Shown here one piece after another: positions 8,757 through 17,230 of a DNA stretch of 41,719 nucleotides. The stretch covers positions 77,160 to 118,878 of the forward strand of contig NW_014577876.1 of NCBI RefSeq assembly GCF_000485595.1. Reading direction: 5' to 3'. Position 1 is the first letter of the stretch. Each line of letters begins with the position of its first letter. The DNA comes from Priapulus caudatus. Its lineage: Eukaryota > Priapulida > Priapulimorpha > Priapulimorphida > Priapulidae. The position numbers were made by a program, and so were the translations under genes. The notes beneath the pieces are model-generated. The model was given only the letters and a program-made list of their open reading frames with translations. It was not told the DNA's origin and searched no databases.

Positions 8757-11700
8757 CTGGAAAGTCAACGCCAACACACGTGATAGCATCACACAGCACG
8801 ACGTACGATAACACAAAAGCCATTGCATAGAGCAGTGCTTCTTAAACCATTTCAGTGTAAATTCACCCTCACGAAATTTCATTCACCCGCGACTAAATTT
8901 CCTCATATTTTTTGGTAAGTTTCATTCACCCCTAAATAATTTCATTCACCCTTGGGTGAACTATTCACCCTTGGGTGAACTATTCACCCTTGGGTGAACT
9001 ATTCACCCTTGGGTGAACTATTCACCAGTTTCAGAAGCACTGCCATAGAGGATGAGCAGAGGTATACAGCCAAAGTTGTTTCTATTGAGTAATGACCACT
9101 TTCGTATTTTGGAAAAAGGGTCAGTTAGGTGGCACAGGTGGCAATGGTTCCCTGTTCAGTGTTGTGAGGCTGCAAGCATCAAATGTAAGCTTGCAGGGTG
9201 CAAAATTAACGGGAGTCCGGAGTCAAATACTCCCTGATTTACTGTCGGACTCCCCGATTTGACATGTGCAGGAGTCCGTGTGACTCCCTAAAAATTCTGC
9301 CATACTAACTAGTTCGTTCCGTAGCACGGCCTAGCGGAATTACTGTACGTTTTCAGCTAATGTCCAAAGAAAATTTGGCAGACGTGCAACTGCATGAATC
9401 TTATAAATAAGCACATGCGTTATTGTTAATATCTTTAATTTTGAAACTCAGACTGCAGACTCCCTCTTTTTGAGAGTAGGAAGTCCGTTGGACTCCCTTG
9501 TTCAAAACTTAATTTCTACCCCTGAGCTTGGAATTCCAAATGTACAGTTTTTTATTAGTATTATCTAATATGTTGGAACTAAAACTATAACCAAAAGTGC
9601 GCTATGTGCTATGTATGTGCAGTCCTCCTCCTAAACAAAATTCAGTACGTGGCAACAAGGGAACCACTATCTAATGTGCAGTATCAACATCTGTGCCACG
9701 TGGCAATTAATGTAGTAAGTATAGCAACCTTCTACAGTCCAGGCTGGACTATAAATAGTGACTTCTAATATTCTCAGTTACTGTATACGCTGTATATTTC
9801 GTGGTGGTTTAATTTTCGTGAATTTCGCGAATGCGTCCCCGACCGCGAAAACAACAATACACTGTTCTTCACTGATTCGGGAATTCACCGGCCGCGGAAT
9901 TAACCACTCGCGAAATTGTCCGCGAAGTCTGAATTCGCGAAAATATCTGTATGTGAAAAATATGGCATATACAGTACTGTCCATGCAGATTTACTAGGAC
10001 TTACCTCATTGATAAAGCCATAGTGTACCAATTCTTCAGCTAGCATCGCACTACTATCAGAATCCAACACCTTACAGCTCAACTCTCTATTCATCTTATC
10101 TTCCATTTTCAGCAGAAGTGTCAGCTGCAGAAACAAAAGTGAAAAGGCAATTTGAATTACTGTATAAATGCTGAAAGTATATGTAGTTCCATCCCCATCT
10201 CGCTGTCACTCCTGCCTCCGCCTCAATCATTTTCTCATTACGTATCATTCATTACCGACTGAGAGAATACCTTACCTGCAAGCCCTGACCTTCCTGTTCT
10301 GCGTGTACTTTGCACTGCATGTTCAATACTCGTGATAACCCCCACCCCCTAGCGCTACCCCCCATCTCTCTGTCACTCCTCTTCTCCTTAAAAAATCATT
10401 TTCTAATTACATATCATTCATTACCGACAGAGAAAATACTTTAACTTTACCTGTAAGCCCTGACCTTCCTGTTCTGCATGCACCTTGCACTGCATGTTTG
10501 TCACACGCCTCACTTCTACGTCCGGATCCGGCGTGTCCGACTTGACAGCTTCAGCGACCTCTGGTGATTCCGCCCTCGGACGCGTACCTCCTGGAGTCTC
10601 AAACAACGTCAGCGGGTAGATTCCAATCCTGCAGACGAACGCACGGTTAATGACGACATTTGTCTCGTATCACCACTAAGGTTATGTGCACGAGTCCTTA
10701 TCCATAAACAAAGTATATTACCACAATATATTACCACTGAGTCCTTATCCAACTAAACAAAGTATATTACCACGAGTCCTTATCCATAAACAAAGTATAT
10801 TACCACAAGTCCTTATCCATAAACAAAGTATATTACCACAAGTCCTTATCCATAAACAAAGTATATTACCACAAGTTCCTATTCCATAAACAAAGTATAC
10901 TTACCACAAGGTCCCTTATATTAAAACAAAGTATATTACTATCAGAGTCCTTATCCATAAACAAAGTATATTACCCACGAGTCCATAGTTATATCTTTAG
11001 TTTCCTTAAATCTATAACTGTTTGATGCATGTATTATGTAACAGTGGTGTGCAGGAGAAAAAGCATGCATTAAACAATGCTGATTGATGAATTTGAATCC
11101 AGATCCCAGCTACTAGCCACTAATATTTGTTAAAAACGTATTCCTTAGTTATAGCAGAAAAATGCAGTACTGTTGGTTGGAAAAGAACAGGTAAAATCAC
11201 ATTTCAGCTCAAACCGATTCCATAATTATATGTGGTAGGCGAATGAACTTATGGTTATTAATTACTCACTTCACATCTTCAATGAACTTGTCCAGTGTTT
11301 CAGTAAAAGGGAAATCCATGTACCTAAACATGCACAAAAGCAACATCTTTTTCAGATTCCTTAATACAGTGCGAAACCAGATGGTTAAAGATGGGCATGG
11401 CTATAAAATAAAAAATTCATCAGCGCACATATTCAGTTAACAAATGCCATGAGTGTTTGTGGTTGTTTCTGAACTAATTAACAACTAGACAGTCAGTACC
11501 TGCGAAACAGCTTTGACTCTCCAACTTACTTGTATTTATGAGAGACACCTTTCATGACCAGACTAGCACACTGTGTGTCGGCACTCTTCTCAAAAGACTC
11601 ATCCGTCAGACTCTCTAGCAGATCTAGCCATCAACACAATAAACACAACCTGTTACCAATTAATATAAGGAGCGTCTTATATAACTAGTGCAGCAGAGCA

Positions 11701-14700
11701 GCAGAGTGCATTTGATGATGTCCTCTTGAAATGAAAAATACAGAATGCATGTCAGACAAATATTAAGCATTGTGTCGGGTATAAGCTGAATTTTTTCTCT
11801 CAGAAAATGTCTTCAAAATCTTGGAGCCAGTTCATGGTCCTTCAAATCAAGTAGCGAACAGGGTAAGCCAGTCCTGAAAGGTTTTATGCAAGAATTCCCG
11901 AATCAAGACAGGAAACATACTTCGATGGGTGTCACTCACCCTCTACGTGCCATATTGTGACTATGCATACGTGGCAGACCTGCCAACCTGTGATTCATGA
12001 AAATAGTAAGGCTTTTCTTTTCCTGCAGCAGGCGGCCATTTTGTTTGTATGTTATGCGCGCAATGAATGATGGGACTAACTCTAGATCACGCGAGAACAA
12101 CGTGAATGCGTGATCCAATATGGCTGCGCCCACAATCGACAGATATTTCTCGGCTCACAATGTAAACAACACATTAATTTTCAAGTCGTAAAAAATCGTA
12201 AGTTTTTCAGTTTGATCGTACATTCGTAAAAACAACTTGGAATTAGTAAGGAATACGAAAAAATCGTAAGGGTTGGCAGGTCTGCTATGCATACGTGGAT
12301 GCTTGCTGCCCGACATACTTACGGGGCGTCTGTATGAGCTTGTGGGCAGCCACAAGCCGCAGTGAATGCACCTCTACCAGAACTTTGTGAAGGAGAAGTT
12401 GACGGGCGGTGGGTCGCTTCGTCGGATCTTTCTCTATGCATTTCAGAATGAAATCCTAGAGGAAATTAATGAGAAAAAAAAGTTTGCAATTGTAGACAAA
12501 TGGTATACCAATGGTAGCCAAACACTTTATCTTGGTTGGCGTAAAAAGTGGGTGGCCGTGTTTTTTTAAACTAAGCTAATGTCTAATTTCAATGCGTGCT
12601 AATTACGATTAATTTCAATGAAAAATTATGGTCCAATGTAATTTACTGACAGCAAAATTAATTGATTTAGTCTTTACTGTTATTTCTTAGGTTAAGCAAA
12701 TATTATGGTTTAATTTTGTATTTCACTGCATCCTACTGCAATTCGGCCACTTGCGCATGTAAGTGTGCACGCACACATGCACACACACACGAACACGCAC
12801 ACACACATGCATGCACACACACATGCATGCACACACACACATGCACGCGCGCGCGCACGCACACACACACCTGCTGCAGATGATCTTCCAATGCATGTAT
12901 AGTCTCCTGTATTGCAGTCTCTGTCACTGGCTGTCCTTCTCCATTACTTGATATGCTACCCAACGTTGCCATCTGTGAAGAATCAAATCCGAAATGGTTT
13001 CAGGTAGTTCTACAAATTTTTTAACATTTAAAATTCACGCACTATATATAGTACTACTGTGAAATGTCCTCCGAACCCTAGTTGCAATGAGCTGCTAGGC
13101 GTTGCATTATAATTGTATTAAAGTTCATTGAGATGATCAGCAAGCGAATCGTGTGACGGAGGAAAAGCATTTGTGTTCACTATGCAGCAAGGCTGGACGA
13201 TTACACCATGTTTTTAAATAACTTCAGGGGACCTATTGCACTTGTACTATACTATAGATCACAAAACATCGACTACAAATTTGCATCTTCCCAACCACAT
13301 CTCGTACACAAGCTAAGTAAAGTTATGTAGAGATGGTTTATTTTGCTCTAACTTACCTCCAGTACACAAATTCCCAGAGCATATATGTCGACTGCAGGTG
13401 TAACCACGGAACAGGATGCAGCTGTAAAACAGCGAGAATTCATAGAAATTTAAATGCGTGTGCAAGCTTCACAAAAATCGGACATAAACATGCGTTTTTT
13501 ACAGTGGTACGTTTCACCTTCCGACAACGGAGTAGTAGAAATACATGCGCCTAATTGTGTCTATGTGAAACTGTACCAGGCCATAATAAAAATATTGTTT
13601 GTTTGCCCTCACCCAACCGACCTGCCAAAAAGGGGGCAACTCAAACAATTTTATTGATCTTTCCCATTCTTTTTTTTTTACAAATTGAATGACTGTACAT
13701 AATTATGTAGGCAATACATTATATGTACCAAGCAAAACAAACATTCAACATAAATCTTACCTCCGTACTCTGGAGCAATATAATACATATTCCTCTTCTC
13801 CTGTCTGCAGGTTTTTACATGCTGGTGTATCGCATCAGGTGCAACTAAAACAACCAAATAACGTGAATAAGAAAACGATACAAGTAAATTAATGGGGGAA
13901 TTTCGGGGGAGGCGAGTGGGTGAAAGAGGAGAAAGCTTCCCGTACTATCATGAACATATCTATATAATGAACATGAGAGTATGCTATGCTTTAAACAAAA
14001 TACTGCTTTCTAATAACTAGTCTGTTCTGACATGGGTGAGATAGTAGCTAACCTGAGCCAATCTTTATAAGTCCATTATGCTGAATAAAGATTGTGTCAC
14101 ACGTCAGATTTCCATGAATTATAGGAGCATCACAGGAATGCAAATAACTGAAAAAGAATAAACGGAAACCGAGTGAGTTTGCATGGTCTACACTAGCTAT
14201 GAAATTCCATGACTAAGCACAAGTGTACCATGAACACTTTACCATAATGGGTGCCCTTTTTCTAGTAATTTCTTTTGGTAATTTCTGCCCTAGATTGTGA
14301 GGTACATGGGCAACCACGAACTAACTACTAGTCATGCTACCATCAACCAGCTGCCAGTTTTGCCGTGATTAAACCCAGAGAATTACCTTAAAGCGGATAG
14401 AATTTGCGTGCACCAGCGTTTCCAAGACTTGGCATTGATCGTCTTATTGTTCTTCTTTGTCTTCTGCAGGAATTTCTTCAGCGAGCCGGACGACATGTAC
14501 TCAGTGATGAATATCACCTGCAAAACACAAACGACATTTATTTCACATGGTGCACTACCTTCTGTCAGGGTTTCGCTCCCCATGACGGGATAGCCAGTCC
14601 CATAGTCTAGACATAGATAGTCTCCCATAGATAGTCTATGCGGCGACACATGCTCCATGTAGCAAACTCCTGTCTCTCTGACGACACACGCCATACACCA

Positions 14701-16218
14701 CCACTCTTCTCGCTCTGGCGACCCACGCTCCATGTAGCAGTCACTCTGACTGCCTCAGTGTCCTTGAAGGGATTCGCGTCACGTTCGCTCGCGCTAGCAC
14801 CGTGCGTACAGGCGGTCAATTTCCTGACACATCCTTTAATCTACAATTGTGATGCAACATGCAGTAGGGCACAGAGAGAAAACAACGCCCGGTATTGAGC
14901 ATGTGTACTTAGCCACCTACCCTCGGATTTTCCGCATCTCTGTCTGTGTCGCACCAGTACTTGTGAAACTTGACGATGTTTGCATGCTCCAACTGTGTGA
15001 GATTATCAAACACTTGCTTGATCTTGTCCTGTAAAAACAGTGAGATTTACATGTTTTGCATAAGTGTCATGTCATAAAAGAACTGATTAATTTTTAATGC
15101 CTATATTCGTTCTCACAAATTGATATGCCGAAAATAAGCTATTTTATATGCTTAATGCAATACCATAAAATTATTCTAGACTCGCAGGCAAAGTAGAATA
15201 ATCATGTCGTGAAATAGCACTATTTTTCCCGTTTTTCCGTTGTACACTCTAGGTATTATTAGCTCTTGATATACATAGGTATCGTTATCAATTAAATCTC
15301 TTTGTTACCGTACTGGAAGGGTTAGGTGGTGTATGGACTGAGGAGGTGTGAGAACAGGAACGCATTAATTACGTTTTTCAGCCGGGAATGGACAGCGGTT
15401 GTACGGCTGTCGTGTGCCTCATACACGGAGACGAGCTATACGTCGCTAACGCCGGAGACAGCCGCTGCGTTGTGTGCCGCGCGGGTAAGGCCATCGACAT
15501 GTCGGTCGATCACAAACCGGAGGATGAGCTGGAGAAGGTATGTGTTGCATGCGACTACGGTAGCATCCCAGTTGGCCTACTCCCATTTCGCCTACACCCA
15601 TTTTGCCTACATCCCATTTCGCCTACTCTTATTTCGTCTACTCTCAGAATCGGCAATGTTCCCATTTCGCCTACTCCCATTGTACTATTTCCCATTGTAC
15701 TCCCATTGTATGTTCCAATTTTGTGTCTCCATTTTTGTCAAGTTGTGTTCTCATTATTTGTATCTATGTTTTCTTCTGATTCCTGTATATCATCTATAGG
15801 TCATCATCATCATCATCTATAGGTATATCATCTGTAGTCTATCTATGCCAATCAAAACCATATTTTATTATTTATAAATGATTATAGATCATTTTGCGTT
15901 TTGTTAGCCATTTTTCGTGGAAGCAGTGGGGAGCAGGTGCAGTTAATAAAACTGGCATAGAATGTTCTATAGCCCTGCGGCAACTGTACGCGGGCTATAG
16001 TCCTAGAGCTAGCATGCATCTAGTTACATGTTCTTCTCATTTCAGAAAGCATTCGACAAACGGCTATTTACCTCCTCCCGTCGTTTGACCCAGCGACCAC
16101 AAGGACTCTCCTCTAGGATTTCACTTTCTTCATCTTCGTCTTCAGACTCATCACCGGTCTGTTTGCTTTTAGCTACATTTGTATCTTTATCAGCACCAGG
16201 ATTATCTTGCGTAGCCAT
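8610..16218 (-). CDS. NRBP1: NRBP1 pseudokinase (nuclear receptor-binding protein), multi-exon
   Basis: Thirteen coding exons on the minus strand join in consistent phase to about 485 residues; human NRBP1 (535 from memory) has the same order of motifs. The protein is a pseudokinase adaptor: the HRD loop reads HGN ([12 protein letters not shown]) and the DFG motif is replaced (IGSVAPD), so phosphotransfer is not expected. Other diagnostic stretches are [39 protein letters not shown] and the C-terminal [10 protein letters not shown]...[11 protein letters not shown]. Known family roles are ER-Golgi trafficking, substrate reception for Cullin-RING ligases and tissue growth control. The exon matching human residues after RREEVN (the segment with AYLAMDTEEGVEVVWNEV) is absent; its place in the first intron is taken by a PPM1G exon. 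The gene is divergent from PPM1G and probably shares its promoter. I chose the ATG at 16218; an in-frame ATG at 16332 is possible. Confidence 0.95.
8833..9042. mobile_element. hAT-type MITE with TTCACCC words, 8-bp TSD
   Basis: The element has 10-bp perfect inverted termini (CAGTGCTTCT / AGAAGCACTG) and flanking 8-mers GCATAGAG and CCATAGAG (7 of 8). Inside, TTCACCC and GGGTGAA recur about ten times, including a tandem run of a 17-bp unit at about 8951-9025. No transposase is coded. It lies in the last NRBP1 intron. The hAT assignment rests on the CAGTG terminus and 8-bp duplication. Confidence 0.85.
9194..9524. mobile_element. GGAGTCC-word MITE, copy a (6-bp TSD)
   Basis: The termini CAGGGTGCAAAATTAA and (complement of the right end) CAGGGGTAGAAATTAA form an imperfect inverted repeat. 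AGCTTG flanks both ends. GGGAGTCC/GGACTCCC repeats near both ends. It sits in the last NRBP1 intron. Copies b-d occur at about 19216, 30223 and 36068, with an inverted partial copy at about 23648. Confidence 0.8.
9779..9976. mobile_element. MITE with TACTGTATA inverted termini and CGCGAA words
   Basis: The left end TACTGTATACGCTGTATATT matches the complement of the right end, TACTGTATATGCCATATTTT, with few mismatches. The interior repeats TTCGCGAA, CCGCGAA and GAATTCGCG in both orientations. No clear target duplication beyond TA-type flanks. It ends about 30 bases past an NRBP1 donor. Confidence 0.7.
10005..10124 (-). CDS. NRBP1: NRBP1 exon, C-terminal [10 protein letters not shown] segment
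   Basis: Forty codons in phase 0 between TTTCTGCAG and [23 protein letters not shown] and [13 protein letters not shown] are near-identical to the conserved C-terminal block of NRBP1/NRBP2. Confidence 0.95.
10204..10503. repeat. about 170-175-bp tandem duplication including part of an NRBP1 exon
   Basis: The 3' part of the NRBP1 exon ending at 10451 ([15 protein letters not shown]) plus its donor and about 80 intronic bases are duplicated downstream in gene orientation; the duplicate exon part spans 10276-10326. It keeps the reading frame and a GTAAGG donor but lacks the 5' half of the exon. Confidence 0.85.
10451..10628 (-). CDS. NRBP1: NRBP1 exon, GIYPLTLFE linker
   Basis: One leftover base then 59 codons. 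It starts with [12 protein letters not shown] (human NGIYPLTAFGLP), continues through a Pro/Glu-rich low-conservation linker and ends in [14 protein letters not shown] (human VETRKVVLMQCNI). Donor GTAAAG. Confidence 0.92.
10629..11269. other. NRBP1 intron holding a minisatellite
   Basis: Apart from the 33-bp array at about 10690-10985, the intron is unremarkable AT-rich DNA without coding signal. Confidence 0.6.
10690..10985. repeat. 33-bp minisatellite in NRBP1 intron
   Basis: About eight units of CGAGTCCTTATCCATAAACA followed by AAGTATATTACCA, tandem with small indels in the last units. There are no spacers and unit divergence is low, so this is a minisatellite and not a CRISPR-type array. 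Confidence 0.9.
11270..11323 (-). CDS. NRBP1: NRBP1 small exon ([10 protein letters not shown])
   Basis: A 54-base exon between TTTAG and GTGAGT coding [17 protein letters not shown]; human has ALELDKFLEDVRN. Its end phase (two bases) fits the single-base start of the next exon. Confidence 0.9.
11530..11623 (-). CDS. NRBP1: NRBP1 exon ([10 protein letters not shown]...)
   Basis: A 94-base exon in consistent phase with both neighbours, matching the poorly conserved linker after the pseudokinase domain (human ALEEITKNMDTS). Acceptor GGCTAG, donor GTAAGT. Confidence 0.8.
11975..12284. mobile_element. hAT-like MITE with CAGACCTGCCAACC termini and TCGTAAG words
   Basis: The 14-bp inverted termini CAGACCTGCCAACC / GGTTGGCAGGTCTG are perfect. 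They are flanked on both sides by the identical 14-mer CTATGCATACGTGG. Words resembling TCGTAAG recur inside. It lies in an NRBP1 intron close to a donor. Confidence 0.8.
12323..12455 (-). CDS. NRBP1: NRBP1 exon, C-lobe end of pseudokinase domain
   Basis: Starts in phase 0 with [20 protein letters not shown] (human EFIQKCLQSEPARRPTAREL), covering kinase subdomain XI with its conserved Arg, then [15 protein letters not shown]. Acceptor CCTCTAG, donor GTAAGT. Confidence 0.95.
12763..12870. repeat. (CA)n/(GT)n microsatellite at an NRBP1 splice donor
   Basis: A CA-rich, partly CGCG-containing microsatellite (GT-rich on the minus strand) begins at the first intron base after the exon ending at 12871, so the donor GTGTGT is itself the first unit of the repeat. 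Confidence 0.9.
12871..12972 (-). CDS. NRBP1: NRBP1 exon ([12 protein letters not shown]...)
   Basis: Thirty-four codons in phase 0 matching human EMAVLEIQGNGESSYVPQEAI: conserved NGE, then [17 protein letters not shown]. Acceptor CTTCACAG; donor in a GT microsatellite. Confidence 0.92.
13357..13421 (-). CDS. NRBP1: NRBP1 exon ([13 protein letters not shown])
   Basis: A 65-base exon coding kinase subdomain [17 protein letters not shown] (human TTAVDIYSFGMCALE). Donor GTAAGT. Confidence 0.95.
13761..13844 (-). CDS. NRBP1: NRBP1 exon (APDAI...APEYG)
   Basis: An 84-base exon with [18 protein letters not shown] and IAPEYG, the degenerate activation segment and APE motif. The position of DFG is occupied by the preceding IGSV-APD. 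Confidence 0.96.
14053..14147 (-). CDS. NRBP1: NRBP1 exon, degenerate catalytic loop
   Basis: A 95-base exon containing [20 protein letters not shown] and [11 protein letters not shown], almost identical to human NRBP1. HGN replaces HRD, the hallmark of this pseudokinase. Confidence 0.98.
14387..14517 (-). CDS. NRBP1: NRBP1 exon ([14 protein letters not shown])
   Basis: A 131-base exon: [43 protein letters not shown]. This is the hinge region and helices D-E of the pseudokinase fold. Acceptor TTTTGCAG, donor GTAATT. Confidence 0.98.
14921..15028 (-). CDS. NRBP1: NRBP1 exon ([19 protein letters not shown])
   Basis: Thirty-six codons in phase 0 that match human [19 protein letters not shown], kinase subdomains III-IV. 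Acceptor TTTTACAG, donor GTAGGT. The exon expected upstream of it (subdomains I-II region) is missing from the window. Confidence 0.96.
15154..15269. mobile_element. partial arm of the intron 7 fold-back element
   Basis: Matches the terminal arm of the elements at 27043-27881 and 33497-34350, ending at the terminus TATTAGCTCTTGA. The other arm is absent here. Confidence 0.8.
15382..15537 (+). CDS. PPM1G: PPM1G exon 8, the only intact copy, out of order
   Basis: Fifty-two codons in phase 0 between TTTTTCAG and [49 protein letters not shown]. These are PP2C motifs; human PPM1G has SDSGTTAVVALI and [11 protein letters not shown]. It is on the correct strand for PPM1G but 1.6 kb upstream of exon 1 and inside NRBP1. 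Three other copies (about 25260 and 26775 inverted, 34464 direct) are broken by small indels. Confidence 0.93.
15569..15888. mobile_element. left part of a CCCATTTCGCCTAC-word element
   Basis: Begins CAGTTGGCCTACTCCCATTT and repeats variants of CCCATTTCGCCTAC about ten times. The complete but error-prone copies at 26314-26742 and about 34670-35107 show the same sequence inverted at the other end; this copy is cut off before it. Confidence 0.7.
16072..16218 (-). CDS. NRBP1: NRBP1 first coding exon
   Basis: Forty-nine codons from ATG to donor GTAAAT. The end, [18 protein letters not shown], is nearly identical to human NRBP1; before it lies a D/E/S-rich stretch, also as in human. The next human residues (VNQRNVPG...) belong to the missing exon. 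Confidence 0.95.
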
Positions 16219-17119
16219 TCTCCCGAATACAGGCCTAGTGTGTTGTAAAGAAGATAACGTTAGGCATGTAGTAGAGCAAGTAGTGGAGTAAGTATTATCT
16301 CGAGTTCGTTTTCTCTGACCAATAACCCACACAGCCGATTTATATCGATTTGGTGTTGGTTATAAAACTAACTCGGACTACATAGATAAGTGCAGACCGC
16401 TGCATGTAGCCTATGTCAAAGCAGCTCCAAGAAATAATTATATAATGAAGACTTCATGTTCCGTGTACGGTGTATTGGCGTACAGTATCGCAGCCTGTGT
16501 AGGCCCTAGTGTGTAAGTGTGTTACGTGTGTACATCTGAATATTCTATCCGAGTCGTGACGATTAAAAACTTATGAGCAATTATTAAATGCACAAAATGG
16601 ATACCTTTTGACACAGGGGCGATGTAAGAGTGTCCAAATTCTTGCAGTCAAACAATACTCGAATAATTAAGATCAAGAGTCCATTTACAAACATTTACCG
16701 GACTTCGTTAAAATTCTAATCGAATGCCGCCGTGGATCCTTACCAGTGCTGCCACTTGGCTCCAGCGGGGTTACCCCACCCGCATGCTCAACGTTTCTGG
16801 AGCTAATTTTCCCATACGTTTCCCTAAGTATGCTCTCTCTCACTATGTAGAGATGAATATCATGTACGTGGTTATTTATCAAATAAACAAACCAACTTCA
16901 TTATAATATTATTAATAAATAAGACTGGTTGTTATTATAAATATAATGCCTATGACACGGGCCGTCGACGTGACGTCACCGAAACATGTGCCGCGAAAAT
17001 CGTGAGGAAAATACACGCGATTTCCCCGGTCATGAATTGTGATTGAATAGCGCGAGTTCTAGTATTAAATTTATGTTTATTACCAGTTCAAACAAGCGCC
17101 TTTATTCGAAGGGGTAAAC
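16219..17119. promoter_or_regulatory. putative bidirectional promoter, NRBP1 / PPM1G
   Basis: About 900 bases separate the two divergent start codons. No coding exon was recognised in it; short ORFs on either strand look random. A perfect CRE (16971-16978) lies about 140 bases before the PPM1G ATG in a short CG-rich patch. Confidence 0.6.
16971..16978. promoter_or_regulatory. CRE site TGACGTCA
   Basis: Perfect palindromic cAMP-response element, flanked by GTCGACG and CACCG. Such sites bind CREB/ATF dimers and are common in proximal animal promoters. Function here is inferred. Confidence 0.6.
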
Positions 17120-17230
17120 ATGGGTGCTTACTTATCTGAGCCAATCACGGAAAAGCACTCCGTCGATGAAGAATTGGAACACATCACGTATGGAGCGTCG
17201 AGCATGCAAGGGTGGCGATTGTCACAAGAG
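17120..17230 (+). CDS. PPM1G: PPM1G exon 1
   Basis: Thirty-seven codons: [14 protein letters not shown] to [14 protein letters not shown], then donor GTATGA. Human begins MGAYLSQP and has the same YGFSAMQGWRVSMED. Confidence 0.97.

Larger units (their letters stand above)
15154..15888 (+). other. displaced block carrying clean PPM1G exon 8, bounded by transposon arms
   Basis: This block matches intron 7/exon 8/intron 8 of PPM1G seen (with errors) at about 26.46-27.16 kb inverted and 34.22-34.96 kb. Its left edge lies inside the arm of the intron 7 fold-back element (ending 15269), and its right edge lies inside the CCCATTTCGCC-word element (starting 15569). On both sides sequence not shared with the other copies begins. 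It sits in the first coding intron of NRBP1. Confidence 0.85.

Noticed and set aside
10690-10985. Regular 33-bp direct repeats looking like a CRISPR array
   Set aside because: There are no unique spacers; the units are contiguous and the locus is a eukaryotic intron.
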